Positions 18,412 to 20,026 of a stretch of DNA of 20,026 nt are shown here, in pieces; position 1 is the stretch's first letter, and every line of letters starts with the position of its first letter. A model generated the notes under the pieces. The model did no database searches. It worked only from the letters and a program-made list of their open reading frames with translations, and was not told the DNA's origin. Origin of the DNA: a virus; IMG/VR virus record IMGVR_UViG_3300009008_000309, positions 1 to 20,026 of that record. The stretch is one strand, 5' to 3'. A program made the translations under genes and the position numbers.

Positions 18412-19521
18412 ATGACGACGCCCTTGCGACAGGAACTCAAGAAGCTGGCGAACGAGGTGCCCGAGCTGCGGCCGATGCTCGTCCCGGTGCTGGCGGCCGA
18501 GGGCGAGATGCCCCGGTACGTGCCCGAGCACATCATGCGGCACATCGACCGGGTGGCCCAGGCGCACCTCTGCCGTCAGGCGGGCGTGCCCTTCGACAAA
18601 GAGGCCCGAGGCCTGCCCCGCAGAGGGCAGAAGGTCAAAGTCACGGTGGACACGCCGTTCGACAAGGAGAATGGCAGCAGCGTGAAGGTGCCTGCCGGGA
18701 CCATCGGCACGGTCCTCGAAGTGGTCGAGGCGGGGATGCCCTCTGCCGGGCTGCTCGACCAGATGGGGATGGGGGCCTACGACGGCGACACCGTGCTCGT
18801 CAACTTCGGCCGCTACGGCAAGCTGATCGCGGAGGAGTACGACTTCCAGCGGTTCGGCGGCAGCAAGACCCCGCGTCTTGTCCGCCTGGCTGCCTCGAAG
18901 CAGGCGGCGATGCTGTCGGAGCGCGAGTACGACTCGCTGCGTCCTCGCCAGCGGATCTGGTTCGGCCTGTCCACGAGCTACGTCTTCACGAACGACGACG
19001 GGATGGCCGAGTTCGAGGTGGGCCGCAAGACCTACTCGAAGAAGTACGACGTGTACTCCATCCGCCTGTTCCCCATCATCGACGGCAAGCCGCACAAGGG
19101 CGGGGCGAAGTTCATCCTGTTCAAGCGGGAGGGCGGCTACATCAGCCTCAGCCACGGCGGTATGGGGGCCATCGTCAAGAACTACCGGCTGGCCTCGCAG
19201 AAGCAGGCTTCAGCCGTCATCGTCGGCGACATCTTCTACTCGTCCTGGGGCTACGACCAGACGAACATCGACTTCTATCAGGTGACGGGCACGACCCGGA
19301 CGATGGTGAAGCTCAAGAAGATCCAGAAGAAGATCGTCGGTGGGAAGGGGCAGCCGCAGGAGAAGGTGATGCCCATCCCGAACTCGATGGCGGGGCCGGA
19401 GCTTCGCAAGAAGCTCAAGGAGTACCAGGGGCGGGCCTACGTCAACCTGAACAGCTACGCCTCCGCCTACAAGTGGGACGGCAAGCCCAAGTCACAGACG
19501 GGCGGAGCCTACGGCCACTAG
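18412..19521 (+). CDS. 369-residue phage protein of unknown function with WGYDQTN domain
   Basis: 369 residues; ATG 18412 has GGAGG six bases upstream. The N-terminus (LRQELKKLANEVPELRPMLVPVLAAEGE) is a helical segment with an ELRPxLVPxL motif that I associate with several proteins of large uncultured phages. Residues about 70-150 contain an SH3-like beta stretch (VKVPAGTIGTVLEVVE, DTVLVNFGRYGKLIAEEYDF). The C-terminal half has a distinct block: FILFKREGGYISLSHGG, then VGDIFYSSWGYDQTNIDFYQ and TMVKLKKIQKKIVG. I remember that block in many phage and mobile-element hypothetical proteins without known function. It ends GGAYGH. It is a single gene between divergent and convergent neighbours. Its stop TAG shares CTAG with the opposing gene. 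Role unknown. Confidence 0.82.
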   Translation: MTTPLRQELKKLANEVPELRPMLVPVLAAEGEMPRYVPEHIMRHIDRVAQAHLCRQAGVPFDKEARGLPRRGQKVKVTVDTPFDKENGSSVKVPAGTIGTVLEVVEAGMPSAGLLDQMGMGAYDGDTVLVNFGRYGKLIAEEYDFQRFGGSKTPRLVRLAASKQAAMLSEREYDSLRPRQRIWFGLSTSYVFTNDDGMAEFEVGRKTYSKKYDVYSIRLFPIIDGKPHKGGAKFILFKREGGYISLSHGGMGAIVKNYRLASQKQASAVIVGDIFYSSWGYDQTNIDFYQVTGTTRTMVKLKKIQKKIVGGKGQPQEKVMPIPNSMAGPELRKKLKEYQGRAYVNLNSYASAYKWDGKPKSQTGGAYGH

Positions 19522-20026
19522 CAGCCTTCGGGACAGCACAACTGGAGGGTGAGGTCCGCGCGGTCGAAGCCCTCGAACAGGGCCTCGCGGACCTTGGCCT
19601 CGTGCAGCCGGTTCAGGGTGTCGAGGAACTCGTTCAGGGACATCCCGGTAGCCTTGGCCTGGATGAGGACCCCTTCCCGAACCGCATCTGAGACCGCGTT
19701 CCAGTCGTAGGGGTCGGCCTTCGTGTCGCCTTCTTCCTCTTCTTCTGGCTCATCCTCCGCACGCGGCGGCACGAACTGGAAGGGGTCGGCATCGGGCACG
19801 GGCTCGTCGTCCCCCTCCTCTTCGTCGTCATCCCCCAGCACCTTGCCGAGGTCCACGGGGAGCAGGGGCAGCTCGTCCCCCATGTCGGTCGTGTCCGCAG
19901 GCTGCTTGTTGAGCCAGTCGTCGTCGTCCTCGTCGATGCCCGCCAGGGCGGCGGCGATCTCGTCCGGGGCCACCGCGTCCGGTAGGCGGGCCGCGTTCTC
20001 GATGTCCGCCTCCGTGATGCCGGGGG
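19518..20026 (-). CDS. Very acidic protein of unknown function, 5' end beyond the window
   Basis: The frame is open to the right edge of the window, so the true start probably lies outside; a GTG at 19973 is the first possible start inside, but the upstream codons (PGITEADIENAARLPDA) read like protein. The visible part, about 168 residues, has acidic low-complexity runs (DEDDDDW, DDDEEEGDD, EPEEEEEGD) in its first half. A helical C-terminal domain follows (DAVREGVLIQAKATG, LNEFLDTLNRLHEAKVREAL) and the end is LCCPEGC with three cysteines. Acidic tracts may bind basic partners or mimic DNA, but this is speculation. No family is recognised. It converges on the 369-residue gene with a 4-bp overlap at CTAG. 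Confidence 0.72.
   Translation of the reverse strand, partial: PGITEADIENAARLPDAVAPDEIAAALAGIDEDDDDWLNKQPADTTDMGDELPLLPVDLGKVLGDDDEEEGDDEPVPDADPFQFVPPRAEDEPEEEEEGDTKADPYDWNAVSDAVREGVLIQAKATGMSLNEFLDTLNRLHEAKVREALFEGFDRADLTLQLCCPEGC

Noticed and set aside
17647-19155. 502-codon minus-strand frame read as one long protein
   Set aside because: Only the part from ATG 18315 looks like protein and has a strong ribosome binding site; the rest is antisense to the 18412-19521 gene.

Overview
The window is GC-rich, very densely packed DNA that reads as part of a tailed-bacteriophage (or prophage-like) genome with a contractile tail, i.e. a myovirus and probably a large one. The decisive gene is a 1,780-residue tail sheath protein (10158-15500). 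Upstream lies a run of small and medium virion-type genes. ThyX, two stand-alone nucleases and many short unknown ORFs fit a large lytic phage. I see no rRNA, tRNA, integrase, CRISPR or host housekeeping gene. The high G+C suggests a GC-rich bacterial host; I cannot name it.

Layout: (1) 3-185, rightward, a small gene at the left edge. (2) 182-2183, leftward: thyX, then a translationally coupled HNH nuclease and GIY-YIG nuclease. Similar TATA-rich elements precede thyX and the HNH gene. (3) 2274-15500, rightward, the main operon. It holds an overlapping membrane/coiled-coil gene and proline-rich (possibly lipoprotein) gene, two small unknowns, a 468-aa virion protein with a Cys cluster, a neck/tail-completion-like protein, an unknown, an actin-like ATPase, two tiny genes, a 404-aa virion-type protein, a 96-aa unknown, an FmdB-type zinc-ribbon protein, a structured 225-bp leader and the giant sheath. 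Most neighbours overlap as ATGA, GTGA or TGATG, so they are probably translated in a coupled way. (4) A strong hairpin at 15511-15538 separates the sheath from a converging leftward block (18315 down to 15540) of six small unknown genes. The last of these is split by a one-base frameshift in a run of six C. (5) From a divergent intergenic region with a stem and T7 tract, 18412-19521 runs rightward and encodes a protein of unknown function. It converges on a very acidic leftward gene that leaves the window at the right edge.

How it works together, as inference: the rightward operon supplies neck, connector and sheath components. The same short beta-rich module appears twice in the sheath and once in the 468-aa protein, and the sheath also carries several inserted repeat domains resembling flagellar-hook 'IN' domains. 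An actin-fold ATPase sits in the middle of this virion operon, coupled on both sides. This is the most unexpected element, together with the oversized sheath and its leader carrying repeated UNCG-capped hairpins.
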